This document shows positions 27,375 through 36,104 of a stretch of DNA of 64,000 nucleotides, in pieces (positions within the stretch are counted from its first letter, which is position 1; the number at the start of each line of letters is the position of its first letter). The DNA lies in the NCBI GenBank assembly GCA_018268015.1, contig JAFDXJ010000050.1:186001-250000 (forward strand), written 5' to 3'. This DNA is from Bacteroidota bacterium (GTDB lineage Bacteria > Bacteroidota > Bacteroidia > Chitinophagales > Chitinophagaceae). The notes beneath the pieces were generated by a model. That model saw nothing but the letters and a program-made list of their open reading frames with translations. It was not told the DNA's origin and searched no databases. Position numbers and translations under genes: made by a program.

Positions 27375-27382
27375 TATATTTG
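27375..27382 (+). promoter_or_regulatory. Candidate -7 element next to the aroQ start
   Basis: TATATTTG fits TAnnTTTG exactly, but ends only 4 bp before the aroQ ATG, so a transcript from it would be leaderless or nearly so. No TTG is present at the expected -33 position. Confidence 0.3.
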
Positions 27383-27386
27383 ATCA

Positions 27387-27812
27387 ATGAAAATTGCCAT
27401 TATCAACGGCCCTAACCTGAATCTACTCGGTATTCGCGAAACAAAAATCTATGGTACCGAAAGTTTTGAAGATTTTTTTGAGAAATTAATCAAGAAATTT
27501 CCGATGACATCAATCACCTATTTTCAAAATAATGTAGAAGGTGTTTTGATCAATGAATTGCAAAAAAAAGCAATGGAATGTGATGCAATCATTTTCAATC
27601 CCGGTGGCTATACACATACTTCTGTAGCATTGGGAGATACCGTGGCTGCTATTCAATGCCCTGTATTGGAAGTTCATTTAAGTAATATCAATGGGAGAGA
27701 AGATTTCAGGAAAATTTCGCATATCAGTGCACAATGCAAAGGTACTATTTCAGGTATGGGTTTAAAAGGATATGAATTGGCCGTTTATTATATTATCCAT
27801 ATGATGAGCTAA
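27387..27812 (+). CDS. aroQ: Type II 3-dehydroquinate dehydratase
   Basis: Shikimate-pathway enzyme that removes water from 3-dehydroquinate. Residues IINGPNLNLLGIRETKIYG contain the catalytic Tyr and Arg of the type II family, NPGGYTHTSVAL is the substrate-binding loop, and EVHLSNINGREDFRK has the catalytic His and the lid Arg. Length 141 is typical, and the enzyme is expected to form a dodecamer. The start follows the ABC permease by 18 bp. aroK, also in this pathway, lies 21 kb downstream. Confidence 0.97.
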   Translation: MKIAIINGPNLNLLGIRETKIYGTESFEDFFEKLIKKFPMTSITYFQNNVEGVLINELQKKAMECDAIIFNPGGYTHTSVALGDTVAAIQCPVLEVHLSNINGREDFRKISHISAQCKGTISGMGLKGYELAVYYIIHMMS

Positions 27813-27877
27813 TCCTATTTTATAATAATGAGCAAAAATGCTCGTTGAAGTAAATGGAAACGGTTCAAAATAAAATC

Positions 27878-28558
27878 ATGAAAATATTATTCATCATCCT
27901 ATTTTCCCTTATTTTTTATAATGGATATCCCCAGTGTAAAACATATCAACTTACCGGGAAGGGAGATACCCTTAATTGTGTTGATCAAAATGATTTAAAA
28001 CAGGGGAAATGGATCACTCGGGTAGCTTCTTTACGCGGAGAACCGGGTTATCAGGAAATTGGATTTTATAAAGATAATCGCAAAACAGGGGAATGGCAAA
28101 CTTATTCATTAATTGGAGACCCTGTATCCATAGTACATTACAGATGGGGATATAAAGATGGTCAGGCTGTATATTACAATCTCAATGGCGTGATTCGTGA
28201 AGAAAGCTGGAAAGCTATTGATCCAAAAAATCCTTATGATACCGTGGATGTTCCGGATTTGAATTCTGATACGGTATTCAGGCGCATCATTAAAGTTGAG
28301 AGCTCTACCATCAAACAAGGGGTTTGGAAATATTATGACCCCCAAACAGGCCGTCTTATAAAGACAGAAGAATATGTGCTGGATCAACTGGTGGACCCTA
28401 AAAATAAAGTGGCTTTAAATACACAAAAAGGCACTGATTCTACTTCAGTAAAAAAACCGGATCCAAGCAAAGTCAAGCCTCCTGAGGTATTGCAATATGA
28501 AAAAAAGAATGAAGGCAAGAAAAAAATTAAGGTTAGAGATGGCGCCACAGGTGGCTAA
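27878..28558 (+). CDS. Exported MORN/YwqK-like repeat protein
   Basis: I start it at 27878 because the resulting N-terminus (KILFIILFSLIFYNGYPQ) is a clean signal peptide; a longer ATG at 27854 adds only polar residues. Repeats such as KQGKWITR, KTGEWQTYS, KDGQAVYYNLNG and KQGVWKYYDPQTG match the G-W-x-Y pattern of MORN-variant (YwqK-type) repeats. The C-terminus is Lys/Pro-rich and basic. YwqK proteins are often annotated as antitoxins on weak grounds, and nothing here supports that. It is probably an envelope protein of unknown role. Confidence 0.7.
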   Translation: MKILFIILFSLIFYNGYPQCKTYQLTGKGDTLNCVDQNDLKQGKWITRVASLRGEPGYQEIGFYKDNRKTGEWQTYSLIGDPVSIVHYRWGYKDGQAVYYNLNGVIREESWKAIDPKNPYDTVDVPDLNSDTVFRRIIKVESSTIKQGVWKYYDPQTGRLIKTEEYVLDQLVDPKNKVALNTQKGTDSTSVKKPDPSKVKPPEVLQYEKKNEGKKKIKVRDGATGG

Positions 28559-28577
28559 AACTTAAAGATTATTTCTA

Positions 28578-29564
28578 TTAAAGCCATTCCTTCGCAGCCT
28601 GCCCAATTTGTTCAATATTTTGATGTTGCATGCATTTAAAATGACCTAAAGGACATTTGTTATATCCAATCTTACTACAAGGTCTGCAAAACAGATGGCG
28701 GACTTCAAAATTTTGGGATTTGTTTTCCGTATTTCCATAATAAGGTGACATACCAAAGGCCGGCACCGTATTGCCCCATATTGCAATAATTTTTTTGTGA
28801 AAAGCGGCTGCAATATGCATCAAACCCGTGTCATGAGAGATTACAAGAAGTGATTGTTTAATAAGCCAGGCGCTTTCATTCAGGTTAAATTTTCCACAAG
28901 CATTATAAATCTTTATTCTGTCCTCAGCGGCTATTTCTTCTCCTGTGATACGATCTTCAGGCCCACCCAATAAAATGATGGGATATTGAATTTCCTGAGT
29001 CAGCTTTTTGATCTTTTCAACAGGCAATTTTTTGGTATTTAATGCCGCTCCAATCACGATGCTTAAATATCCGGATGCATGGGTTGCAGGTAAATCTGAA
29101 GCCTGCACCTCATCTTTTTGCGGAATAAAATAATCCAACCCTTGCCCATCATTTCGTACTCCAAAAGATTTGACCGTTTCCATATATCGGTCAACGATAT
29201 GAATACCAGGCAACACATTTATTTTTAATGCGGTATATAACCATTTTTGAATATTGAGCTTGGGGAATGAAAAGTGCTTTGCAGGTTTTAAAAAACGTTT
29301 GATCCGGAGTGTTCTAAGATTATGGTGTAAATCAATGATGTAATCAAAATTTTCTTTTTTTAATAAGTCCAAACTTTCTTTTTCATTTTTTCCCCATTCA
29401 TGCAGTTTAGAAATATAAGGATTTTCGTTTAGTATAGAAGTATACGAGGTCTTCGTGAGAAAATGAATTTCTGCTTCGGGCACACTTTTTTTTAGACATC
29501 GAATGACTGGTGTGGTGAGAACAATATCACCAATGGATGATAATCGAATGATCAAAAATTTCAT
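28578..29564 (-). CDS. Glycosyltransferase family 9 (heptosyltransferase-like)
   Basis: A 328-residue GT-B enzyme of the ADP-heptose:LPS heptosyltransferase group. The N-terminal LIIRLSSIGDIVLTTPVIRCL is the acceptor-side signature, and SHDTGLMHIAAAFHKKIIAIWG is the nucleotide-sugar-binding motif. The C-terminal cysteines in FCRPCSKIGYNKCPLGHFKC are usual in the Bacteroidota branch. It probably adds a heptose or related sugar to the lipopolysaccharide core; the exact donor is not readable. It is last in a minus-strand run with dedA and the symporter. Confidence 0.9.
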   Translation of the reverse strand: MKFLIIRLSSIGDIVLTTPVIRCLKKSVPEAEIHFLTKTSYTSILNENPYISKLHEWGKNEKESLDLLKKENFDYIIDLHHNLRTLRIKRFLKPAKHFSFPKLNIQKWLYTALKINVLPGIHIVDRYMETVKSFGVRNDGQGLDYFIPQKDEVQASDLPATHASGYLSIVIGAALNTKKLPVEKIKKLTQEIQYPIILLGGPEDRITGEEIAAEDRIKIYNACGKFNLNESAWLIKQSLLVISHDTGLMHIAAAFHKKIIAIWGNTVPAFGMSPYYGNTENKSQNFEVRHLFCRPCSKIGYNKCPLGHFKCMQHQNIEQIGQAAKEWL

Positions 29565-29599
29565 GAAAGATTAATATACACTATAAACAGGTAATGGCA

Positions 29600-30253
29600 T
29601 CAATTGGTATTGATGGGCTCTTTTTTATTTCCAAAAAATATTTTAATAATGACGGGTAAGGTGGTGATAAGTATTATCACAATAGCTATGGCTTCAATAT
29701 GATCTTTTAAGCTATAACCATACTTACTTAATACCCAACTTTGCAGGAAATGACCTCCAAGCATCATGGAAGAAACCCAAATAATACTTCCCAATATATT
29801 ATAGAAAATAAACGTTTTTTTATTCATTTTAACGATCCCGGCAACAATGGGTGCAAAAGTTCGAATCAATGGTAAAAATTTTGCCAGGAAAATAGTTCCT
29901 TTTCCATATTTTTCATAAAAGTCATGAGCTTTCAACAAGTGTTTTTTCCTAAAAAAGAACGTATCTTTTTTTTCATATAATAATGGTCCTGCTTTTTCAC
30001 CAAACCAATAACCCAAAATATTCCCAAGAACAGAGGCTATGATCACAAGCAGGATAATAAAACTGTAATGCATTCCAAAAAATTCAGTAGATAATTCACT
30101 GATATAAATTCCGGCAGCAAAAAGCAAGCTGTCACCAGGCAGAAAAAAACCAAGAAAAAGACCCGTCTCAGCAAAGATTACAATTAACATGACGTACAGA
30201 CCTCCATTATGAATAATCCATTCTATAAATTGTTGAACAATACCTTTATCCAT
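29600..30253 (-). CDS. DedA-family membrane protein
   Basis: A 217-residue VTT/SNARE-associated-domain membrane protein. FAETGLFLGFFLPGDSLLFAAG and GNILGYWFGEKAG are DedA signatures, and FLAKFLPLIRTFAPIVAGI carries the conserved FxRFxPxxRxxxP-type motif. Recent work links DedA proteins to lipid-carrier recycling (undecaprenyl phosphate) and membrane homeostasis, which would fit the glycosyltransferase encoded 35 bp downstream. That link is inference. Confidence 0.93.
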   Translation of the reverse strand: MDKGIVQQFIEWIIHNGGLYVMLIVIFAETGLFLGFFLPGDSLLFAAGIYISELSTEFFGMHYSFIILLVIIASVLGNILGYWFGEKAGPLLYEKKDTFFFRKKHLLKAHDFYEKYGKGTIFLAKFLPLIRTFAPIVAGIVKMNKKTFIFYNILGSIIWVSSMMLGGHFLQSWVLSKYGYSLKDHIEAIAIVIILITTLPVIIKIFFGNKKEPINTN

Positions 30254-30267
30254 TTATTCTTATTAAT

Positions 30268-31500
30268 TTAGTTCAAAGATTTCTCCCATTTACTTACAGC
30301 AGTAGTGGCTAATGCATTTCCTAATACATTGGTCATACTTCGCATCATATCACAGAAATGATCAATAGGCAAAATAAGTGCAACCCCGGCAGCCGGAATG
30401 TTAAACATTGCACAAGTTGCCAATACGACTACGAGTGATGCTCTTGGTACACCGGCAATTCCTTTACTTGTGAGCATCAACACTAGTAACATGGTTAATT
30501 GAGTACCTATATCAAGATGAATACCGTAAGCCTGTGCTATGGCAATACTTGCAAATGTCATATACATCATACTTCCATCAAGGTTAAAGGAATATCCGAG
30601 TGGTAATACAAAAGATACAATACTATTTTTGCAACCAAATCTTTCCAACTCTTCCGTGAGTTTAGGGAAAACAGCTTCACTACTGGTGGTACTAAAAGCA
30701 ACGATTAATGGCTCCACCAAGGCTTTCAATAATTCCGGAAGTCTCTTTCTTAAGATTAACCAACCCACAAAAATCATAACAACCCATAATGATAAAATCC
30801 CTATTGAAAAATACATAAAATATTTTCCGTAAAAGATAAATATCTCTAAACCATTAGTGGCAATAACACCGGCAATTGCACCAAATACGCCAATAGGAGC
30901 AAACTTCATTACATAATCAACCATTTTTAAAATAACATGCGAAACGGCCTCTAATCCTTTAACAACAATTTTTCCTTTTTCTCCTAAAGCAGCAGTAGCA
31001 ATACCAAAGAATACCGAGAAAATAACAATTTGCAATATCTCGTTATCTGCCATTGAAGCAAAAACACTTTTGGGAAATAAATGCATGATAAAATTCTCTA
31101 GGCTAAATGTTTGTGTGTGGCCGGCAATATCTTTGACACTTTCAGCATTGGCATGGGTAAGATCAAAACCAATGCCCGGTTTAAAAAGATTGACCAAAAA
31201 CATACCCAATAATAAACTAAACAATGAAGCGGAAATAAACCATAGTAATGCTTTGCCACCTACGCGACCAACTGTTTTTAAGTCGCCCAGTTTTGCAATG
31301 CCGACTACGAGTGTTGAAAAAACGAGCGGTGCAATAATCATTTGAACAAGCCTTAAGAAAATGGTGGTAAGCAGTTCAATTTTAGGAGAAAACCCTGAAA
31401 TAAAGGAAGGGGTGGCATTTTTAAAAACAATATAACCGGTAATAGCACCTAAGATCATTGCAATTAATATCCACAGCGTTAGTTTATTTGAAGATTTCAT
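30268..31500 (-). CDS. Dicarboxylate/amino acid:cation symporter (SDF/DAACS family)
   Basis: A 410-residue secondary transporter of the GltP/DctA type. The two re-entrant-loop regions are clear: FSTTSSEAVFPKLTEELE with the serine-rich hairpin, and SFNLDGSMMYMTFASIAIAQA, the cation/substrate-binding helix 7. ASLVVVLATCAMFNIPAAG and LILPIDHFCDMMRSMTNVLGN follow; the Asp in the last motif contacts the substrate. It imports glutamate, aspartate or C4-dicarboxylates with Na+ or H+. It leads a minus-strand unit with DedA (14-bp gap) and the heptosyltransferase. Confidence 0.94.
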   Translation of the reverse strand: MKSSNKLTLWILIAMILGAITGYIVFKNATPSFISGFSPKIELLTTIFLRLVQMIIAPLVFSTLVVGIAKLGDLKTVGRVGGKALLWFISASLFSLLLGMFLVNLFKPGIGFDLTHANAESVKDIAGHTQTFSLENFIMHLFPKSVFASMADNEILQIVIFSVFFGIATAALGEKGKIVVKGLEAVSHVILKMVDYVMKFAPIGVFGAIAGVIATNGLEIFIFYGKYFMYFSIGILSLWVVMIFVGWLILRKRLPELLKALVEPLIVAFSTTSSEAVFPKLTEELERFGCKNSIVSFVLPLGYSFNLDGSMMYMTFASIAIAQAYGIHLDIGTQLTMLLVLMLTSKGIAGVPRASLVVVLATCAMFNIPAAGVALILPIDHFCDMMRSMTNVLGNALATTAVSKWEKSLN

Positions 31501-31736
31501 GAATACATTTTAAGTCACTGCAATATAAGATTTAATACATTCAAGATGCATGATACTAAAAGATGATGAAACTGTTTTAAATTTCCAGATAATATTTTTA
31601 TTTTAGATTGTTTCCTGTTTTATCGAAATTGACCGATTAATGGAGCAATGTACATTTCCATTCAAAAAAGAATTTTAGGTAAAAGAAAAGAAATGATTAT
31701 TTTGCCTACCCATAACAATACAATAAAAATTATCTT

Positions 31737-33398
31737 ATGAGTTTATTTGTCAGAAAACCAATGGACGTATTATTAAATGAAGCTGCAGAAACAGGAAGCC
31801 ATACTTTAAAGCGAACATTAGGACCTGCAGCATTAGTAGCATTAGGTATTGGCGCAATTATTGGCGCCGGTTTATTTTCTATAACCGGTCTAGCCGCAGC
31901 AAACAATGCCGGACCTGCAATAACTATTTCATTTATAGTAGCTGCATTTGGCTGTCTTTTTGCCGGGCTTTGTTATGCTGAATTTGCATCAATGATTCCG
32001 GTAGCAGGCAGTGCCTACACCTATTCTTATGCAACCATGGGAGAATTCCTTGCTTGGATTATTGGTTGGGATCTGGTACTTGAATATGCTGTTGGCGCTG
32101 CAACAGTAGGAATTAGCTGGAGCCGTTACCTGGTTAAATTTTTAGAAGGTTTCGATATTGTGCTTCCACATTCACTAACTGTTGGGCCATTTGAACCGGG
32201 TGGTTTAATCAATTTACCCGCTGTAGGTATTATTATTTTGATGAGCTTATTATTGATAAAAGGAACAAAAGAAAGTGCAACAGTAAATGGCATTATCGTA
32301 TTGATAAAAGTTTCTGTTGTATTGGTATTTATTTTTCTTGGATGGAAATATATTAATACATCCAATTATAACCCTTATATCCCGGACAACACAGGTTCAT
32401 TTGGCAGTTTTGGATTCAGCGGAATTATCAGGGCTGCAGCGATTGTCTTCTTTGCATATATCGGTTTTGATGCGGTAAGTACGGCAGCACAGGAAGCCAA
32501 AAATCCTAAAAGAGATATGCCTATTGGAATCTTGGGATCATTAGCTATATGTACTATTTTATATATTTTGTTTGCACATGTAATGACAGGTGTTGCAAAC
32601 TACAAGACATTTGCAGGCCAGGATGGTATTGCTCCAGTGGCTTTGGCCATTGATCATATGGGAACAGCAAATGCAGCAGGTGTCGTAACACCAGATTATC
32701 CCTGGTTAAACCGGGCTATACTTGTGGCTATTTTGGGTGGTTATTCATCTGTTATTCTGGTGATGCTCATGGGACAAACTCGTGTTTTTTATAGCATGAG
32801 TAAGGATGGATTAATCCCAAAGATTTTTTCAACGGTTAATCCGAAAACACAAACTCCTGCGAAAAGTAATTTATTGTTTATGATTTTTGTCAGCTTATTT
32901 GCTGCATTTGTTCCGGCAAGGGTCGTTGGTGAGATGACAAGTATAGGCACTTTATTTGCCTTTATTCTGGTGTGTGCGGGCATCTGGATTATGCGCAGAA
33001 AAATGCCTGATTTACCAAGAGCATTCAAAACTCCATTAGTTCCTTTGGTACCCATTCTGGGAATATGTACTTGTTTATTTATGATGGTTTTCCTCCCTGC
33101 TGATACATGGATTCGTTTAGTTGTATGGATGTTAATCGGACTGGACATTTATTTTGCATACGGTGCCAGAAACAGTCACCTTGGGAATGGTACAAATAAT
33201 AGAGTAGGCATGCATACGGCCCGCTGGGTTGGTATTTTTCTGAGTATTCTATTATTTATTACCGGCTTTTTACACCAGTACTCGGCCGGATGGGATACAG
33301 ACAAGACCTTGCTTTACATTGCCATTATCTTTGGCATTATTCACCTGATTATTTATATCAGAAAAATGATGACCAACCCTAAGTCATCTGAAGCTTAA
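31737..33398 (+). CDS. APC-family amino acid permease (cationic amino acid transporter type)
   Basis: A 553-residue transporter with twelve or more helices. The first helix with GIGAIIGAGLFSITGLAA carries the substrate-binding GxG break, followed by CYAEFASMIPVAGSAYTYSYA and the helix 6 segment FFAYIGFDAVSTAAQEAKNPKRDMP, all typical of the YfnA/CAT branch. The likely substrates are basic or other amino acids, taken up by proton symport. The 236 bp upstream hold no clear promoter beyond TATTTTG near 31699, which lacks one base of the consensus. A strong terminator follows. Confidence 0.93.
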   Translation: MSLFVRKPMDVLLNEAAETGSHTLKRTLGPAALVALGIGAIIGAGLFSITGLAAANNAGPAITISFIVAAFGCLFAGLCYAEFASMIPVAGSAYTYSYATMGEFLAWIIGWDLVLEYAVGAATVGISWSRYLVKFLEGFDIVLPHSLTVGPFEPGGLINLPAVGIIILMSLLLIKGTKESATVNGIIVLIKVSVVLVFIFLGWKYINTSNYNPYIPDNTGSFGSFGFSGIIRAAAIVFFAYIGFDAVSTAAQEAKNPKRDMPIGILGSLAICTILYILFAHVMTGVANYKTFAGQDGIAPVALAIDHMGTANAAGVVTPDYPWLNRAILVAILGGYSSVILVMLMGQTRVFYSMSKDGLIPKIFSTVNPKTQTPAKSNLLFMIFVSLFAAFVPARVVGEMTSIGTLFAFILVCAGIWIMRRKMPDLPRAFKTPLVPLVPILGICTCLFMMVFLPADTWIRLVVWMLIGLDIYFAYGARNSHLGNGTNNRVGMHTARWVGIFLSILLFITGFLHQYSAGWDTDKTLLYIAIIFGIIHLIIYIRKMMTNPKSSEA

Positions 33399-33416
33399 AA
33401 AAATAAAATATGCATT

Positions 33417-33446
33417 AAGCCGCTGGATTTTTCAGCGGCTTTTTTT
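33417..33446 (+). terminator. Rho-independent terminator after the APC permease
   Basis: Nine-bp stem AAGCCGCTG / CAGCGGCTT with a 7-nt loop, followed by a run of T. Confidence 0.93.
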
Positions 33447-33450
33447 ATAC

Positions 33451-33481
33451 TTGGAAGGCTCGATGTGAGGTTATAATTTTG
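33451..33481 (+). promoter_or_regulatory. Promoter of the YebC-family gene
   Basis: TTG (33451-33453), a 20-bp spacer, and TAATTTTG (33474-33481) fit the Bacteroidota TTG-N20-TAnnTTTG promoter very well. It lies just after the terminator of the preceding gene and gives a leader of about 50 nt. Confidence 0.65.
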
Positions 33482-33537
33482 CAACGATTTATTATTAAAA
33501 ACGGCAGGATGAAAACTGCATAAAATTTTGAAAAAGG

Positions 33538-34260
33538 ATGGGAAGAATTTTCGAAGTAAGAAAAGCCACCATGTTTGCCCGTTGGGATCGTATGGCCAAA
33601 CAATTTACCAGGATCGGTAAAGAAATTGTTATTGCGGTCAAAAATAGCGGGCCGGATCCGGATACCAACCCTGCGTTACGCAGGTGTTACCAAAATGCAA
33701 AAAGTGTGGGTATGCCTAAAGACCGGGTAGAAGCGGCAATTAAAAGAGCTTTGGGTAAGGATACAGAAAATTATGAGGAAATTTTATATGAAGGATACGC
33801 ACCTCATGGAGTGGCCATTTTAGTTGAAACCGCTACAGATAATCATGTACGAACTGTGGCCAATGTAAAGTCTCATTTTAACAAAGGAGGTGGCGCTCTT
33901 GGAAATAGCGGCAGCGTTAGTTTTCAGTTTAAGAAAATGGGAGTTTTCAAATTAAATCCGGAAGGGCTGGATACCGATGAATTGGAACTTGAATTAATTG
34001 ATCATGGCCTGGATGAAATGGGAGAAGCTGAAAATGAAAATGGGGATTCTATCCTCATCCTCAGGTGTAATTTTACAGATTTCGGAAGTTTACAAAAAGC
34101 TCTTGAAGAAAAAAATCTAACGCCGCTTAGTGCTGAACTGGAATGGATACCCCAGACCACCGTTCCGGTTTCAGATGAGCAGGCAGAGGAAGTATCTAAA
34201 TTAATAGAAAGACTGGAGCAAGATGATGATGTAAATAAGGTCTTTCATAATATGCAATAA
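33538..34260 (+). CDS. YebC/PmpR/TACO1-family protein
   Basis: A 240-residue member of the YebC family. [12 protein letters not shown]-type N-terminus is slightly altered from the usual [53 protein letters not shown] and [17 protein letters not shown] are family signatures. Some members regulate transcription; others, including TACO1 and YebC2, assist translation, notably at proline runs. Which applies here cannot be told. The usual MAGHSKW start is replaced by [10 protein letters not shown], a variant I recall from other Bacteroidota. Confidence 0.93.
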   Translation: MGRIFEVRKATMFARWDRMAKQFTRIGKEIVIAVKNSGPDPDTNPALRRCYQNAKSVGMPKDRVEAAIKRALGKDTENYEEILYEGYAPHGVAILVETATDNHVRTVANVKSHFNKGGGALGNSGSVSFQFKKMGVFKLNPEGLDTDELELELIDHGLDEMGEAENENGDSILILRCNFTDFGSLQKALEEKNLTPLSAELEWIPQTTVPVSDEQAEEVSKLIERLEQDDDVNKVFHNMQ

Positions 34261-34279
34261 GATAAATTTCAAATCTATA

Positions 34280-34702
34280 TTGACAGATATTAATCAAATA
34301 AAACACCCCATTATTTTTTTTGATGGTGTTTGCAATCTTTGTAATGCCAGTGTCCAATTTGTTATTCGCCATGACAAAAGAAGACAATTTCGATTTGCAT
34401 CTTTACAATCCAAGCTGGGAATGCAATTTCTTCAAGATCATCATTTACCCCGGGAAGATTTTGATACATTTATACTTTATAAAAACTCAAAGATTTATAC
34501 AAAATCCAGTGGAGCATTGCAATGCGCAAAACATTTAGCTGCTCCCTGGTCATGGTTATATATTTTTATCATCATTCCAAAATTCATCAGGGATTTCATA
34601 TATACTCTGATTGCTAAAAACCGTTATCGCTGGTTTGGTAAAAAAGATAGTTGCTGGTTGCCAACGCTTGAATTGCGTAATTTATTCCTTGATGGTATGT
34701 AA
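34280..34702 (+). CDS. DCC-family thiol-disulfide oxidoreductase (DUF393)
   Basis: A 140-residue protein with the name-giving motif FFDGVCNLCNASVQFV: Asp plus a CxxC active site in a thioredoxin-like fold. RFASLQS, GALQCAKHLAAPW and YRWFGKKDSCWLP follow the family pattern. Function is presumed redox activity, without a known substrate. The start codon appears to be TTG, since no in-frame ATG lies before the DCC motif. The stop lies 21 bp inside the convergent monooxygenase gene. Confidence 0.87.
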   Translation: MTDINQIKHPIIFFDGVCNLCNASVQFVIRHDKRRQFRFASLQSKLGMQFLQDHHLPREDFDTFILYKNSKIYTKSSGALQCAKHLAAPWSWLYIFIIIPKFIRDFIYTLIAKNRYRWFGKKDSCWLPTLELRNLFLDGM

Positions 34703-35032
34703 TCCATTTTCTTTTTGAAAACTATACTGGCGCTCTACTTTACATACGCGAACAATATAGTATTCATACCATTTTTCTATGCCTAATTCTTGTGCCATCA
34801 AATGTTCCAGGTTTTCTTTCCAATGGAAAATAGCTTCTTCCGATTCCCAGTACGAAACGGTAATGCCCATACTTTCTCTTGCGGTTTCTACACACAGGAA
34901 ACCGGGTTGAATAGCAGCCAGTGAAAACATTTTATCTGCCATGGCTGCATAACCTTCATGATCCATAGAAGTTTTTAGGGATGTGAAAATGACCGCATAA
35001 TAAGGAATGACCGGCAAAGAATTTATTTTCAT
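34682..35032 (-). CDS. Antibiotic-biosynthesis-monooxygenase (ABM) domain protein
   Basis: A 116-residue ferredoxin-like-fold protein of the ABM/quinol monooxygenase superfamily: YYAVIFTSLK at the first strand, MFSLAAIQPGFLCVETARES in the middle, and ITVSYWESEEAIFHWKENLEH as the signature W-rich region. Members act as cofactor-free monooxygenases, heme-degrading enzymes or unknown proteins, so the function is open. Its ATG overlaps the coaE stop (ATGA), showing translational coupling to coaE. The 3' end overlaps the DCC gene on the other strand by 21 bp. Confidence 0.85.
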   Translation of the reverse strand: MKINSLPVIPYYAVIFTSLKTSMDHEGYAAMADKMFSLAAIQPGFLCVETARESMGITVSYWESEEAIFHWKENLEHLMAQELGIEKWYEYYIVRVCKVERQYSFQKENGLHTIKE

Positions 35033-35637
35033 AAAATACGTTTTGTAGTATTAAGTATTATTTGATGTATACGCAGTATTTGTGGAATAACAAATTGCGT
35101 TTCATCATTTATAATCACATGATCACATAAACTCATTTTAACCTGATCATCCATTTGATTTTTCATTCGTTCCTCTGCTTGTTCAACACTCATTTGATCT
35201 CGGGAAATGATTCTTTGTATTCGAATATTCATTGGAGCATAGACTCCGATGACCATATCAAGGTTTTTCTCTGCTCCGGCTTCAAAAAGGAGTGCCGCTT
35301 CCTTAATCATATATGGAGATGATTGTTCAGCCATCCATTTATCTGCCGCCTCAATTGTTGCCGGATGTATGACACTATTCAACTGGGATAATTTATTTTT
35401 ATCATTAAATACAATAGCAGCCAATTGCGCCCTGTCAAGCTGGCCTCTCTGGTAAATTTCTTTTCCAAAAATTTGAATTATTTTTTCCCGAATATCTGCA
35501 TGGTCATTCATTATTTTTTTTGCCATGAAGTCTGCATTAAATACAGGGATTCCAAGTATTTCAAAGATTTTGGCAACGATAGATTTACCACTCCCAATAC
35601 CGCCGGTAAGTCCAATTTTTTTCCTCATTGTATGCAT
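35029..35637 (-). CDS. coaE: Dephospho-CoA kinase
   Basis: Last enzyme of coenzyme A synthesis: it phosphorylates the 3'-OH of dephospho-CoA with ATP. The P-loop GLTGGIGSGKS is at about residues 9-19, GIPVFNADFMAKKIM carries the catalytic Asp, and EAALLFEAGAEKNLD is the CoA domain motif. The 202 residues are complete. Two ATGs (codons 1 and 4) are possible starts. It is upstream of, and coupled to, the ABM gene. Confidence 0.95.
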   Translation of the reverse strand: MHTMRKKIGLTGGIGSGKSIVAKIFEILGIPVFNADFMAKKIMNDHADIREKIIQIFGKEIYQRGQLDRAQLAAIVFNDKNKLSQLNSVIHPATIEAADKWMAEQSSPYMIKEAALLFEAGAEKNLDMVIGVYAPMNIRIQRIISRDQMSVEQAEERMKNQMDDQVKMSLCDHVIINDETQFVIPQILRIHQIILNTTKRIL

Positions 35638-35676
35638 TCACTTAAGTAAAATTAATCAACATTACACAGGCAACCA

Positions 35677-35700
35677 TAAAAAAAGGGGCCAAAGCCCCTT
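35677..35700 (-). terminator. Terminator after yajC (minus strand)
   Basis: On the minus strand AAGGGGC-TTTG-GCCCCTT is followed by a run of T. It closes the DUF1573-yajC unit before coaE. Confidence 0.85.
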
Positions 35701-35719
35701 ACAATTATGGTTTGATGAA

Positions 35720-36061
35720 TTATTTAATTGCGGCCGGTGTGGTGGCTGCCTTGTTTGCGGCATTACTCCATTCCAGGCTGATGGCAGATCTTTCAATTTT
35801 CAGATAACTGCCCGGGCTAACTTCTAACTGGATCGTTCCATCATCATTTACTTTATAAATGGTACCATGAATACCGGCAATAGTTACGATTTTATCGCCT
35901 TTTTGCATACCCTCAATAAATTTCTTTTGTTCTTTGGCTTTTTTTGCTTGTGGTCTAATCATAAATAACCAAAATACCAGTATGATGGCACCCATCATAA
36001 TTAATGAGAAACTGGAACCTCCCTGCCCATCAGGGCTTGCCATTAATAAAGTTGCGTTCAT
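35720..36061 (-). CDS. yajC: Preprotein translocase accessory subunit YajC
   Basis: A 113-residue single-helix protein of the Sec holotranslocon. The hydrophobic helix FSLIMMGAIILVFWLFMIRPQ ends in the diagnostic MIRPQAKKAKEQ, followed by GMQKGDKIVTIAGIHGTI and the KVNDDGTIQLEV beta part. It binds SecDF-YidC and is dispensable in E. coli. The gene is downstream of a DUF1573 lipoprotein, a common Bacteroidota order. Confidence 0.96.
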   Translation of the reverse strand: MNATLLMASPDGQGGSSFSLIMMGAIILVFWLFMIRPQAKKAKEQKKFIEGMQKGDKIVTIAGIHGTIYKVNDDGTIQLEVSPGSYLKIERSAISLEWSNAANKAATTPAAIK

Positions 36062-36104
36062 TGTGTTGTTTTTAATTGTCTGTTTGTTGAATTGATTAAT
36101 AAAA

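Noticed and set aside
27878-28558. Reading the MORN/YwqK-like gene as the antitoxin of a toxin-antitoxin pair
   Set aside because: It has a signal peptide and no toxin gene beside it; the family name alone is weak evidence.
31501-31736. Possible RNA gene or riboswitch in the gap before the APC permease
   Set aside because: I found no cloverleaf, conserved riboswitch core or strong hairpin; it appears to be plain AT-rich spacer.
32789-33148. 119-codon minus-strand frame inside the APC permease gene
   Set aside because: A shadow of a conserved transporter gene, with no start context or motif.
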